Positions 49,699 to 58,311 of a DNA stretch of 64,000 nt are shown here, one piece after another. The stretch is from MGML01 sp034416335 (lineage in GTDB: Bacteria > Chloroflexota > Dehalococcoidia > Dehalococcoidales > UBA2162), in the NCBI GenBank assembly GCA_034416335.1, contig DAOULV010000001.1, positions 124,001-188,000 of the forward strand, written 5' to 3'. The position numbers and the translations under genes are program-made. A model generated the notes under the pieces. The model worked only from the letters and a program-made list of their open reading frames with translations. It was not told the DNA's origin and did no database searches. The first letter of the stretch is position 1; each line of letters opens with the position of its first letter.

Positions 49699-50382
49699 GT
49701 GCAGGTACCGGTTTATAATAAAAACGGTGAAGAGACTGGAAATATCGAGCTTAACGAGTACGTATTCGGCGTACCCTTTAATCAGACGGTCGTACACCAG
49801 ACTGTAGTAAGACAGCAGGCGAATGCCCGTCAGGGCACTTCCAGTACCAAGACCCGGAGTGAGGTGGTCGGTTCTACCAGGAAACTGTTCCGCCAGAAAG
49901 GTACGGGTAATGCTAGGGCAGGCAGCATCAAGTCGGGGACGAGACGCGGCGGAGGTGCCATATTCGGGCCTAAACCGCGTAATTACCGGAAAGCAATCCC
50001 CAGGAAAATGCGGCGCCTCGCTTTGAGATGCGTACTCTCTGATAAAGTTAATGATAAAGAACTGATTGTGATTGATGAACTGGCTTTTGAAAAACCTGCG
50101 ACCAGAGAGATGGAGGGTATTCTCTCCGCCCTGGGAATAGACTCTTCGGTCCTGCTGGTTACCGCGGGAGCTGATGAGAACGTGGTCAAATCAGCCAGGA
50201 ATATCGCCGGAGTAATTATTATGCCGGCTGACCTGCTGAATGTAGTGGATATACTGTCGTGTAAGAAACTGCTTATGACCGTTGATGCAGTGCGAAAAGC
50301 GGAAGAGATTTGGGGCGAACAGCCCTCCGAGGGAGGAACCGATGCACCTGTACGAAGTGTTGCGGCGTCCGCTGATAACTGA
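49699..50382 (+). CDS. rplD: 50S ribosomal protein L4
   Basis: 227 residues from a GTG directly after the rplC stop, with AAGGGG upstream. VVRQQANARQGTSSTKTRSE, GTGNARAGSIKSGTRRGGG and GPKPRNYRKAIPRKM form the exit-tunnel loop. The last about 20 residues are an extension that overlaps the rplW start in another frame. Confidence 0.97.
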   Translation: MQVPVYNKNGEETGNIELNEYVFGVPFNQTVVHQTVVRQQANARQGTSSTKTRSEVVGSTRKLFRQKGTGNARAGSIKSGTRRGGGAIFGPKPRNYRKAIPRKMRRLALRCVLSDKVNDKELIVIDELAFEKPATREMEGILSALGIDSSVLLVTAGADENVVKSARNIAGVIIMPADLLNVVDILSCKKLLMTVDAVRKAEEIWGEQPSEGGTDAPVRSVAASADN

Positions 50383-50626
50383 AAAATCTACCATCCTCCA
50401 GACAGAGAATAAATACGCTTTTGAGGTGGATAAAGAAGCCAACAAACCGCTGGTAAAGGAAGCGGTGGAAAAAGCGTTTAAGGTTGAAGTATTAAAAGTA
50501 AATATTGTTAATATGAAAGGTAAACGCCGGAGATTGGGACGGCGGGTACTCCCCGCCCACCCCTGGAAGAAGGCGATTGTTACCCTGAAACAGGGCGACT
50601 CGATTCAGTTTTTCGAGGGTGCATAA
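50342..50626 (+). CDS. rplW: 50S ribosomal protein L23
   Basis: 94 residues: MHLYEVLRRPLITEKSTIL, then KYAFEVDKEANKPLVKEAVE. It forms the signal recognition particle/trigger factor docking site at the tunnel exit. GAGGGAGG is before the ATG at 50342; it overlaps rplD by 41 bases. Confidence 0.97.
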   Translation: MHLYEVLRRPLITEKSTILQTENKYAFEVDKEANKPLVKEAVEKAFKVEVLKVNIVNMKGKRRRLGRRVLPAHPWKKAIVTLKQGDSIQFFEGA

Positions 50627-50663
50627 CAAAGCTAAAAGGGTATATCAGGAGTTTATGTAAAGA

Positions 50664-51494
50664 ATGGCGATAAAGGTATACAGGCCGACCTCCGCAGGAA
50701 GACGCGGTATGACCGGGGCGACTTTTGATGAGGTAACTAAGACAAGACCGGAAAAGTCGCTGGTCAAGCCGTTGAAAAAGAGGGCCGGGCGTAACAGCCA
50801 GGGTCGCATAACGGTGCGTCATCGCGGCGGCGGAGCGAAAAGAAGACTCCGGGTGATCGATTTTAAGAGAGATAAACTCGGTGTTCCGGGTAAAGTTGCG
50901 TCGATTGAGTATGATCCGAATCGCTCGGCACGTATTGCCCTGATTCACTATGCCGATGGTGATAAGAGATACATTCTTGCACCTATCGGGCTGAAAGTCG
51001 GTGATACCGTGAAAGCCGGCGAAGGTGCCGAAATCAGGCCCGGTAATGCTCTGCCGATGAACCGTATTCCCAGCGGAACCCTGATACATAACATCGAGAT
51101 GCAGCCCGGAAAAGGCGGCCAGATGGTCAGGAGTGCCGGAATGTCTGCTCAGATTGTTGCCCTCGAAGGCGACTATGCCCTGTTGAGACTTCCGTCCGGG
51201 GAATCGAGACGGGTACGCAGCAACTGCATGGCGACAATCGGCCAGGTAGGTAATCTCGACCACCAGGGAATCAAGCTGGGTAAGGCCGGCCGGAAACGCT
51301 GGCTTGGCTGGAGGCCGACCGTCAGGGGTTCTGCAATGACCCCGCGCGACCATCCGCACGGTGGCGGCGAAGGCAGAAGCCCGGTGGGTATGCCTGGACC
51401 CAAGACACCGTGGGGTAAACCGGCTCTTGGATACAAGACCCGCAAGCCGAAGGCTTCGGATAGACTAATAGTGAAGCGTCGGGGACGCAAGTAG
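50664..51494 (+). CDS. rplB: 50S ribosomal protein L2
   Basis: 276 residues: MAIKVYRPTSAGRRGMT, RITVRHRGGGAKRRLRVIDF, IPSGTLIHNIEMQPGKGGQ and RGSAMTPRDHPHGGGEGRSP with the conserved His near the peptidyl-transferase centre. Normal length. Confidence 0.98.
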   Translation: MAIKVYRPTSAGRRGMTGATFDEVTKTRPEKSLVKPLKKRAGRNSQGRITVRHRGGGAKRRLRVIDFKRDKLGVPGKVASIEYDPNRSARIALIHYADGDKRYILAPIGLKVGDTVKAGEGAEIRPGNALPMNRIPSGTLIHNIEMQPGKGGQMVRSAGMSAQIVALEGDYALLRLPSGESRRVRSNCMATIGQVGNLDHQGIKLGKAGRKRWLGWRPTVRGSAMTPRDHPHGGGEGRSPVGMPGPKTPWGKPALGYKTRKPKASDRLIVKRRGRK

Positions 51495-51515
51495 AAATTA
51501 AAGGGATAAGCAGAT

Positions 51516-51806
51516 ATGTCAAGGTCAACTAAAAAAGGACCGGCAATCGATCCGAAATTGATGAAAAAAGTCGATGTAATAACTCGCACCGGTGAGAAAA
51601 CCGTCATCAAGACCTGGTCACGATGGTCGACCATAGTGCCGGAGATGGTGGGACTCACTATCGGTGTCCACGACGGAAGACGGCATGTTCCCATATTTAT
51701 TACGGAAAATATGGTCGGACATAAGCTGGGAGAATTTGCTATGACGAGGACCTATAGAGGACATGTCTCCAGAGCAGAACGGACTTCTCAGATTAGAAAG
51801 AGATAA
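51516..51806 (+). CDS. rpsS: 30S ribosomal protein S19
   Basis: 96 residues: MSRSTKKGPAIDPKLMKKVD, TWSRWSTIVPEMVGLTIGVH and KLGEFAMTRTYRGHV. Sits in the 30S head with S13. Confidence 0.98.
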   Translation: MSRSTKKGPAIDPKLMKKVDVITRTGEKTVIKTWSRWSTIVPEMVGLTIGVHDGRRHVPIFITENMVGHKLGEFAMTRTYRGHVSRAERTSQIRKR

Positions 51807-51820
51807 GGTCTTGGATTGAA

Positions 51821-52159
51821 ATGGAAGTAAGAGCGATATCTAAAGATACGGGAATTCCACCTCGGAAAGCGCGGTTGCTGCTGGATATGGTGCGCGGTAA
51901 GCAGGTAGAGCAGGCACTCGATATGCTCAGGTTTATGCACTCCCCTTCCGCAAAAGTAGTGTCCAGGGTTATACAGTCTGCCGCTGCCAATGCTGAGAGT
52001 GTTTTTCAGATCTCGTCTTCGGACTTGAAAATTGTGAAAATATACGCAGATGAAGCGCCTACTATGAAAAGATATAGAGCCAGGGCGCGCGGAAGGGTAA
52101 GCCCTATCCTTAAGCGCTCCAGCCATATCACAGTAGTCGTCGGAGAACAGGAGAGCTAA
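51821..52159 (+). CDS. rplV: 50S ribosomal protein L22
   Basis: 112 residues: RAISKDTGIPPRKARLLLDM, AAANAESVFQISSSDLKIVK, and the beta-hairpin MKRYRARARGRVSPILKRSS lining the exit tunnel. The stop overlaps the rpsC start by one base. Confidence 0.97.
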   Translation: MEVRAISKDTGIPPRKARLLLDMVRGKQVEQALDMLRFMHSPSAKVVSRVIQSAAANAESVFQISSSDLKIVKIYADEAPTMKRYRARARGRVSPILKRSSHITVVVGEQES

Positions 52160-53253
52160 TGGGGCGTAAAGTTCATCCTACCGGTTTTAGAATCGGCGTA
52201 ATACGTGACTGGCAGGCCAAATGGTATGCTGACAAGCATTACGCAGAGTTTTTACAGGAGGATCTGGTACTCCGTGGGGGTATTCAGAAAAGGTATGCTG
52301 AAGCCGCTGTTTCCCAGGTTGAAATCGAGCGGCAGTCTAACAAGGTCTCGATTACCATCTATACCGCCAGGCCTGGTATCGTTATCGGCAGAGGCGGCCA
52401 GAGGGTGGACGAAACGAGAGCCTACCTTGAAGACCTTATCGGTAAGAAGGTCCAGTTGAATATCCAGGAAATTCAGCGCCCTGAACTGGATGCTTATCTG
52501 GTAGCGAAGCAGATAGCCGAACAGATAGAACGCCGCATTGCTTTCCGGCGGGCTATGAAGCAGACCTTGCTCCGCACTATGCAGGCCGGCGCAAGAGGAA
52601 TGAAAGTAAGCTGTTCCGGCAGGCTCGGCGGGGCTGAAATTGCCCGTCGCCTGACGATGCACGAAGGCCAGGTACCCCTGCATACACTGCGGGCTGATAT
52701 TGATTACGGATTCATCGAAGCTAAAACAAACATGGGACGTATCGGGGTAAAGGTGTGGATATACAAAGGTGATGTCCTGCCCGAACCCAAGGAAGAAGAA
52801 CTGGAAGAAGCACTTCTCGGGTCGGTTGAGGAAGTCGAAGAACCCGTCGCAGAAGCCGAACCAGTGGTTGAAGAGAAGGCGGAGGAACCTGTCACAGAAG
52901 CTGAGCCGGTAGCCGAAGAGAAGGCGGAGGAACCCGCTGCAGAAGCCGAACCAGTGGTTGAAGAGAAGGCGGAGGAACCTGTCGCAGAAGCTGAGCCGGT
53001 AGCCGAAGAGAAGGCGAAAGAGGAAAAACCCGCCAAGCCGGCTGCGAAGAGAAAACCCAGGGCAAAAGCAAAACCCGCGGCAGAGAAAACCGAAGAGCCG
53101 GCAGCCGAAACAAAGGCGGAAGAGGAAAAACCTGCCAAACCGGCTGCCAAGAGAAAATCCAGGGCTAAAGCGAAACCCGCGGCAGAAAAAACCGAAGAAC
53201 CGGTAGCCGAAGCTGAATCATCCGGTGAAGAGGAGAACAGTGCAGCAACCTAA
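52159..53253 (+). CDS. rpsC: 30S ribosomal protein S3 with long repetitive C-terminal tail
   Basis: 364 residues. Residues 1 to about 220 are normal S3: GRKVHPTGFRIGVIRDW, the KH domain IGRGGQRVDETRAYLEDL, and RLGGAEIARRLTMHEG. The remaining about 140 residues are a Glu/Pro/Ala/Val then Lys/Ala-rich tail in tandem repeats (15-residue EAEPVxEEKAEEPxx units and two 34-residue KPAKPAAKRK units). Bacterial S3 is usually about 210-240 residues. The tail's job is unknown; the KH core should still bind mRNA at the entry channel. Confidence 0.96.
   Translation: MGRKVHPTGFRIGVIRDWQAKWYADKHYAEFLQEDLVLRGGIQKRYAEAAVSQVEIERQSNKVSITIYTARPGIVIGRGGQRVDETRAYLEDLIGKKVQLNIQEIQRPELDAYLVAKQIAEQIERRIAFRRAMKQTLLRTMQAGARGMKVSCSGRLGGAEIARRLTMHEGQVPLHTLRADIDYGFIEAKTNMGRIGVKVWIYKGDVLPEPKEEELEEALLGSVEEVEEPVAEAEPVVEEKAEEPVTEAEPVAEEKAEEPAAEAEPVVEEKAEEPVAEAEPVAEEKAKEEKPAKPAAKRKPRAKAKPAAEKTEEPAAETKAEEEKPAKPAAKRKSRAKAKPAAEKTEEPVAEAESSGEEENSAAT
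52841..53224 (+). repeat. Tandem coding repeats in rpsC
   Basis: A 90-base unit (52841-52930) is repeated almost exactly at 52931-53020, each holding two 45-base subunits. It is followed by a 102-base unit (53021-53122) and a diverged copy (53123-53224). All repeats keep the reading frame. Confidence 0.85.
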
Positions 53254-53671
53254 ACGTGTAAAATTCCGTAAGGTACAGAAAGGACGTCGCCGGGGTACAG
53301 CCAGCACGGGCAGCTCGATTGCCTTTGGCGATTACGCTCTGCAGGCGCAGGAATCTGCATGGCTGACTGCCCGTCAGATTGAGGCGGCGCGTCGTGCCAT
53401 TACCCGTCATATCCGCCGTGGCGGAAACGTATGGATAAGGGTGTTTCCTGACAAACCGATAACCAAAAAGGCTGCCGAGACGCGTATGGGTTCCGGAAAA
53501 GGAGCTCCTGACCACTGGGTAGCCGTGGTTAAGGCTGGAAGAATTCTGTTTGAAATGACGGGAGTTTCCGAAGATGTGGCGAAAGAAGCGATGAGGCTCG
53601 CCTCTCATAAACTCCCTATACCTACCAAATTTCTCGTCAAGGAATCCGGCGTTATTGCCGGGAGTGAATAA
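53240..53671 (+). CDS. rplP: 50S ribosomal protein L16
   Basis: 143 residues from a GTG with AGGAG 5 bases upstream; it overlaps rpsC by 14 bases. PKRVKFRKVQKGRRRGTAS, ITRHIRRGGNVWIRVFPDKP and RMGSGKGAPDHWVAVVKAG are diagnostic. Confidence 0.97.
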   Translation: MQQPKRVKFRKVQKGRRRGTASTGSSIAFGDYALQAQESAWLTARQIEAARRAITRHIRRGGNVWIRVFPDKPITKKAAETRMGSGKGAPDHWVAVVKAGRILFEMTGVSEDVAKEAMRLASHKLPIPTKFLVKESGVIAGSE

Positions 53672-53692
53672 TAACCGGGAGACTGACCTGCG

Positions 53693-53890
53693 GTGAAAGT
53701 AGAAGAAATAAGGGCATTGAAGCCCGAAGAACTTGAGAAACAACTTGAAGAAGCTCATAAAGAGCTTTTTGACCTGCGGTTCCGGTTATCGACCAGGCAG
53801 CTGGTAAATCATAATGAAATCAGAAGGGTGAAAAAGGATATCGCCAGGCTTAAAACTGTTATCAGGGAAAAAGAACTGGAGATAAGATAG
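53693..53890 (+). CDS. rpmC: 50S ribosomal protein L29
   Basis: 65 residues from GTG 53693: MKVEEIRALKPEELEKQLEE, DLRFRLSTRQLVNHNEIRRV. All-helical, tunnel exit. Confidence 0.96.
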   Translation: MKVEEIRALKPEELEKQLEEAHKELFDLRFRLSTRQLVNHNEIRRVKKDIARLKTVIREKELEIR

Positions 53891-53932
53891 GTTTTCCGGA
53901 TTAATTCCGGTGGCCGGTAAAAGGTGCGGATA

Positions 53933-54214
53933 ATGGAAAAAAAGCAAAAGACTCGGGTTGGACAGGTTGTAAGCAATAAAATGAACAAGACTGTTGTGGT
54001 TGCGGTCCAAACGTCCAAGCGTCACCCGCTTTACAGGAAAATTATGAGAAGAGCCATCAAATATAAGGCTCATGATGAAGAAAATAAATGCGCCGAAGGC
54101 GATGTCGTGAGAATTATAGAGACTCGCCCCCTGTCGAGGGAAAAAAGATGGCGCGTCAGCGAGATAATCACCAGAAAGGAAACAGTTGAAGTTACTCCCG
54201 ACGAAGTATCCTGA
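53933..54214 (+). CDS. rpsQ: 30S ribosomal protein S17
   Basis: 93 residues: EKKQKTRVGQVVSNKMNKTV, HPLYRKIMRRAIKYKAHDEE and GDVVRIIETRPLSREKRWRV. ATG 53933 follows AAAAGGTG at a good spacing; GTG 53924 is an in-frame alternative. Confidence 0.96.
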   Translation: MEKKQKTRVGQVVSNKMNKTVVVAVQTSKRHPLYRKIMRRAIKYKAHDEENKCAEGDVVRIIETRPLSREKRWRVSEIITRKETVEVTPDEVS

Positions 54215-54239
54215 TGCGGGAATATAAGGATTAAGCAGG

Positions 54240-54608
54240 ATGATACAGACTAACTCTAGACTTAAAGTAGCGGATAATACCGGAGCCCGTCAGATTATGT
54301 GTATCGGGATATTGGGCGGTACCGGTAAGAAATACGCCCATGTCGGCGATGTGATAACAGCGTCGGTAAAAAAGGCTATACCCGGCGGAGCCGTGAAAAA
54401 AGGAGAGGTAGTCAGGGCGGTCATCATACGCACCGTACATCCTTACCGCCGGCCGGACGGCTCTTCTATCAGATTCGATGAGAATGCAGCCGTTATACTG
54501 ACGGATAAAAATAATCCCAGGGGCACCCGTATTTTCGGGCCGGTCGCCAGGGAAATAAGAGAGAAAAACTATACCAAGATAATATCGCTGGCTCCAGAGG
54601 TTCTGTAA
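54240..54608 (+). CDS. rplN: 50S ribosomal protein L14
   Basis: 122 residues, standard: MIQTNSRLKVADNTGARQIM, GDVITASVKKAIPGGAVKKG, FDENAAVILTDKNNPRGTRI. Confidence 0.98.
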   Translation: MIQTNSRLKVADNTGARQIMCIGILGGTGKKYAHVGDVITASVKKAIPGGAVKKGEVVRAVIIRTVHPYRRPDGSSIRFDENAAVILTDKNNPRGTRIFGPVAREIREKNYTKIISLAPEVL

Positions 54609-54610
54609 TT

Positions 54611-54922
54611 ATGAAGATAAGAAAAAATGATACCGTAATGGTCATAGCCGGCAAGGACAAAGGCAAAAAAGGAAAGGTACGTTTCGCTTATCCGAAGAGT
54701 GAAAAACTGCTGGTGGAGGGCGTTAATTTCGTTAAAAGCCATGCTAGGCCGACCGGGCAGGCGAGACAGGCAGGAATTATAGAAAGAGAAGAACCGATTA
54801 GAGCCTCTGACGTAATGCTTGTCTGCGGCAAGTGTAACAAGGCCGTCAGGATAGGTTATCGGTATCTTGATGCGGGGAACAAAGTCCGAGTGTGCCGGGC
54901 TTGCAACGAGGTGATTGACTAA
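54611..54922 (+). CDS. rplX: 50S ribosomal protein L24
   Basis: 103 residues: MKIRKNDTVMVIAGKDKGKK is the KOW motif. The C-terminal part has two C-x2-C pairs (VCGKCNKAV and VCRACNEV), so a zinc-binding L24 form is likely. Assembly initiator of the 50S subunit. Confidence 0.97.
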   Translation: MKIRKNDTVMVIAGKDKGKKGKVRFAYPKSEKLLVEGVNFVKSHARPTGQARQAGIIEREEPIRASDVMLVCGKCNKAVRIGYRYLDAGNKVRVCRACNEVID

Positions 54923-55465
54923 ATGTCACGGATGAAAGATAAATACAGGAATGAAGTCGTCTCCGCCTTAAAGGAGCGGGGTGATTATAAGAATGTGATG
55001 GAAGTGCCGCGTATCGAGAAAGTGGTGCTGAATATTGGTGTGGGCGAGGCTATTCAGAACGCCAAGGCTCTTGAAGCGGCGGAAGCCGACCTGGCAGCTA
55101 TATCCGGCCAGCACCCGATAACCACGCGTGCCAAGAAGTCTATCGCTAATTTCCGTCTGAGGGAAGGAATGCCGGTGGGACTGAAGGTTACTCTGCGCGG
55201 AGAGAGAATGTTTGATTTTCTCGATAAGATGATGAATACGGTGTTGTGTCGTATACGTGAGTTTCAGGGCGTGCCCCGGGACTCGTTCGACGGGCGCGGT
55301 AATTATACTCTGGCCTTCAGGGAGCAGACCGTGTTTCCTGAGATAGACTACGATAATATCGATAAGGTGAGAGGGCTGGAGGTATCGATAGTAACCACGG
55401 CGAAGACCGATGAGGAAGGAAGGCAGCTTCTGGAAATGATGGGGATGCCTTTCTCCCCCGAATAG
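54923..55465 (+). CDS. rplE: 50S ribosomal protein L5
   Basis: 180 residues: MSRMKDKYRNEVVSALKERG, KVVLNIGVGEAIQNAKALEA, GRGNYTLAFREQTVFPEIDY. Binds 5S rRNA. The start directly follows the rplX stop. Confidence 0.98.
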   Translation: MSRMKDKYRNEVVSALKERGDYKNVMEVPRIEKVVLNIGVGEAIQNAKALEAAEADLAAISGQHPITTRAKKSIANFRLREGMPVGLKVTLRGERMFDFLDKMMNTVLCRIREFQGVPRDSFDGRGNYTLAFREQTVFPEIDYDNIDKVRGLEVSIVTTAKTDEEGRQLLEMMGMPFSPE

Positions 55466-55476
55466 ATGGAGTAATA

Positions 55477-55662
55477 ATGGCAAAAAAATCAGAAATCGCA
55501 AAATGGCGGCGTCCGACTAAGTTTAAGGTGCAGCAGCACAACAGGTGCCACGTCTGCGGGCGTCCCCGTGCTTATATGCGAAAATTCGGCCTGTGCCGTA
55601 TTTGCTTCCGCCAGCTTGCTCTGCTAGGACAGATTCCCGGCGTGAGGAAATCAAGCTGGTAA
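55477..55662 (+). CDS. rpsZ: 30S ribosomal protein S14, zinc (type Z) form
   Basis: 61 residues with C-x2-C-x12-C-x2-C (CHVCGRPRAYMRKFGLCRIC), the zinc-binding short S14 form: WRRPTKFKVQQHNRCHVCG and the terminal LGQIPGVRKSSW. No long S14 was seen in the window. Confidence 0.98.
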   Translation: MAKKSEIAKWRRPTKFKVQQHNRCHVCGRPRAYMRKFGLCRICFRQLALLGQIPGVRKSSW

Positions 55663-55737
55663 TAAATCTGGTAATAAATAAGGAAAATAATCAGGAATAA
55701 AGAGGCTACTGGTGGATAATAGTCTGAAGGAGGAAGA

Positions 55738-56136
55738 GTGACCATCTCTGACCCTGTAGCAGATATGCTGACACGGATACGAAATGCCGTTATGGTAAGG
55801 CATGATTCGGTGGAGATACCGTCCTCGAAGATGAAGATAGCTATTGCCAGGATTCTTAAAGAGGAAGGCTTTATCACCGATTATGAAATGGTCAAGGGCA
55901 AAACCAACCAGATCATAAGAATCAAGCTGAAGTATGATGACGACAGCGAACCGATGATTGCCGGACTGGAACGGGTAAGTAAACCGGGCCTGAGAGTATA
56001 TGTCGGCCAGAAGGAAATCCCGCGCGTAGCCGGCGGACTGGGCATTGCTATCCTGTCCACATCTAAAGGTGTGATGACCGGACAGAATGCCTGGCGCCAG
56101 GGGATTGGCGGAGAACTGCTTTGCTACATATTATAA
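55738..56136 (+). CDS. rpsH: 30S ribosomal protein S8
   Basis: 132 residues from a GTG at 55738 with GGAGGAAG 5-8 bases upstream: ISDPVADMLTRIRNAVMVRH, SSKMKIAIARILKEEGFI, STSKGVMTGQNAWRQGIGGE. In enteric bacteria S8 represses this operon. Confidence 0.97.
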   Translation: MTISDPVADMLTRIRNAVMVRHDSVEIPSSKMKIAIARILKEEGFITDYEMVKGKTNQIIRIKLKYDDDSEPMIAGLERVSKPGLRVYVGQKEIPRVAGGLGIAILSTSKGVMTGQNAWRQGIGGELLCYIL

Positions 56137-56157
56137 ACAAATTCTGGAGCAGCAATA

Positions 56158-56712
56158 ATGTCTAGAATAGGACAGATGCCGATAGACGTCCCTCAGGGTG
56201 TCACGGTGGATATAAGTAAAGAAAAAGTCGCCGTAAAAGGACCGAAGGGCGAACTGAAATGTTCCGTCCACCCGGATATGATAATCAAAATGGATAATAA
56301 CATTATTACGGTGGTACGCCCTACCGAAGGCAGAGAGCATCGCTCTATGCACGGGCTGACTCGCACCCTTGTGGCTAATATGGTCGAAGGCGTAACGAAA
56401 GGGTTCGAGAAAGTCCTGGAAATAGTCGGCGTCGGTTACAGGGCTGAAAAAGTCGGCGACAAAATACAGCTCCGTATCGGATTTTCTCATACCGTAGATA
56501 TAGAACCTATTCCCGGTACGTCGCTCGAAGTGGAAAGAAATACCCGTATCATTGTGTCCGGTATTGATAAAGAACTGGTCGGTGAAATGGCGGCGAGAAT
56601 AAGGGCAGTCCGGCCGCCCGATGTCTATAAAGGCAAGGGGATCAGGTATGCCGGAGAGACCATCCGCCTGAAACCGGGTAAAGCGGGTAAGGCTATAGGC
56701 AGGAGAGAATAA
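56158..56712 (+). CDS. rplF: 50S ribosomal protein L6
   Basis: 184 residues: MSRIGQMPIDVPQGVTVDIS, GVTKGFEKVLEIVGVGYRAE, PPDVYKGKGIRYAGE. Two-domain L6 near the factor-binding centre. Confidence 0.98.
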   Translation: MSRIGQMPIDVPQGVTVDISKEKVAVKGPKGELKCSVHPDMIIKMDNNIITVVRPTEGREHRSMHGLTRTLVANMVEGVTKGFEKVLEIVGVGYRAEKVGDKIQLRIGFSHTVDIEPIPGTSLEVERNTRIIVSGIDKELVGEMAARIRAVRPPDVYKGKGIRYAGETIRLKPGKAGKAIGRRE

Positions 56713-56714
56713 TA

Positions 56715-57080
56715 ATGGCAAAAGATAGCCGGAGAGTTGCCCGTCTGCGAAGGCATGAAAGAGTAAGGGCGAAGATAAAGGGAACGGCGGATATTCCAAG
56801 GCTGAATGTTTTCCGCAGCCCGAATCATATATACGCCCAGGTGATAGATGATATCCGGGGACATACACTTGTCGCCGCGTCCAGTCTCGACGCGGAGATA
56901 AAGAGTGAGGTAAACGGGAAAACCAAGACGGGCAAATCCGAACTGGTCGGTGCTCTGCTGGGTAAACGGGCTAAAAGCAGGGGAATCAAACAGGTAATCT
57001 TCGACCGCGGCGGATTCAAGTATCACGGCAGAGTAAAAGCTCTTGCCGATGCAGCCCGTAAGGAAGGTTTGAAGTTTTAG
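56715..57080 (+). CDS. rplR: 50S ribosomal protein L18
   Basis: 121 residues: RHERVRAKIKGTADIPRLNV, YAQVIDDIRGHTLVAASSLD, FDRGGFKYHGRVKALADAAR. Binds 5S rRNA; the gap to rplF is 2 bases. Confidence 0.97.
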   Translation: MAKDSRRVARLRRHERVRAKIKGTADIPRLNVFRSPNHIYAQVIDDIRGHTLVAASSLDAEIKSEVNGKTKTGKSELVGALLGKRAKSRGIKQVIFDRGGFKYHGRVKALADAARKEGLKF

Positions 57081-57095
57081 GGGAGTCGGTTAAAT

Positions 57096-57656
57096 ATGCA
57101 GGAACGTCTAAGTACAATAGATCCTACGGAATTAGCCCTTAATGATAAGCTGATTAACATTAACCGCGTCGCCAAGGTTATGAAGGGCGGAAAACGCCTC
57201 AGCTTCAGCGCCCTCGTCGTTACCGGTGATGGTAACGGTCACGTCGGTATCGGCCTGGGAAAAGCGAATGAAGTCCCCCAGGCAATAAATAAGGCGAATG
57301 CTAATGCCAGGAGGAGCCTTATCAAGGTAAAACTCAGCGGGACGACAATTCCGTATGCGACAACGACCAAGTACGGAGCGGCTAAGGTTATGCTCAAACC
57401 GGCGGCGCCGGGTACCGGTATCATTGCTGGCGGGAGCATCCGTGCCGTCCTGGAAGCGGTCGGTGTAAAAGACATCCTGACAAAATCGTTGGGAAGTACC
57501 AATCATATTAATGTCGCCAAGGCGACGATGCTGGCACTCAGTAGATTGAAAGACCCGAAGGAAGGGGTCGCAAGGCGCAAGGGGATACCTTTAGCACCTC
57601 CTGAGGAAGAACCGCCCGCACCTCCCCCTCTTCCCGAGGATATCGAAGAGGAATAA
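57096..57656 (+). CDS. rpsE: 30S ribosomal protein S5 with proline/glutamate-rich C-terminus
   Basis: 186 residues: INRVAKVMKGGKRLSFSALV, GDGNGHVGIGLGKANEVPQA, AAPGTGIIAGGSIRAVLEA and TKSLGSTNHINVAKATMLAL. The normal fold ends by about residue 160; the last about 20 residues are a Pro/Glu tail (APPEEEPPAPPPLPEDIEEE). Confidence 0.97.
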   Translation: MQERLSTIDPTELALNDKLININRVAKVMKGGKRLSFSALVVTGDGNGHVGIGLGKANEVPQAINKANANARRSLIKVKLSGTTIPYATTTKYGAAKVMLKPAAPGTGIIAGGSIRAVLEAVGVKDILTKSLGSTNHINVAKATMLALSRLKDPKEGVARRKGIPLAPPEEEPPAPPPLPEDIEEE

Positions 57657-57665
57657 ACGTTAAAA

Positions 57666-57857
57666 ATGGCAAAGCTTAATATCACGCTAATAAAAAGTGG
57701 AATCGGATATAACCAGTCGCAGAAAAGAACCCTCAGGGCTCTGGGTTTTCACCGGCTGCACCAGTGTGTAACTCACGAAGATTCGTCCTCCGTGCGCGGT
57801 ATGATAAATAAGGTAAGGCATCTGGTAAAAGTGGAGGTGAATACCGATGAGGCTTGA
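57666..57857 (+). CDS. rpmD: 50S ribosomal protein L30
   Basis: 63 residues: KLNITLIKSGIGYNQSQKRT, LRALGFHRLHQCVTHEDSSS, HLVKVEV. Overlaps rplO by 11 bases. Confidence 0.97.
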   Translation: MAKLNITLIKSGIGYNQSQKRTLRALGFHRLHQCVTHEDSSSVRGMINKVRHLVKVEVNTDEA

Positions 57858-58311
57858 TACGTTACGCCCCGCTCAGGGCGCCAGGAAAAACAGAAAACGT
57901 GTCGGTAGAGGAAACGGAAGCGGACATGGTACCTATTCTGGACGCGGCGTAAAAGGACAGAAATCACGCTCCGGTTACAGGATCAGGCCCGGTTTTGAGG
58001 GCGGACAGTTGCCGATGATAAAACGTCTCCCGCGCCAGCGTGGCTTTACAAATATATTCAGGACTGAGTACAGCGTTATCGGTGTAGGCAGTCTTAATAT
58101 CTTTGAATCGGGTTCGGAAGTAACCCCGGCGGAACTTCTTGCCGCCGGACTGGTGAAATCGATGAAGAATCCGGTGAAGGTTCTTGCCCGGGGTGAGATT
58201 GAGCATCCTCTGACGGTAAAGGCACATAAGTTTTCCGCAGCCGCGAAAGCCATGATAGAAGCGGCCGGCGGCAGTGCCGAGGAGGTGGTGTTTGCGTCAA
58301 AGGCAGACTAG
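57847..58311 (+). CDS. rplO: 50S ribosomal protein L15
   Basis: 154 residues: RLDTLRPAQGARKNRKRVGR, GHGTYSGRGVKGQKSRSGYR, FEGGQLPMIKRLPRQRGF. AAAGTGGAGGTGA precedes the ATG. It overlaps secY by 20 bases. Confidence 0.98.
   Translation: MRLDTLRPAQGARKNRKRVGRGNGSGHGTYSGRGVKGQKSRSGYRIRPGFEGGQLPMIKRLPRQRGFTNIFRTEYSVIGVGSLNIFESGSEVTPAELLAAGLVKSMKNPVKVLARGEIEHPLTVKAHKFSAAAKAMIEAAGGSAEEVVFASKAD

Noticed and set aside
50580..51359. Long open frame opposite rplB
   Set aside because: Antisense shadow of a ribosomal protein gene; composition mirrors the real gene.
52841..53224. CRISPR-like or mobile repeat in rpsC
   Set aside because: The repeats are directly adjacent, in frame and coding, with no spacers.
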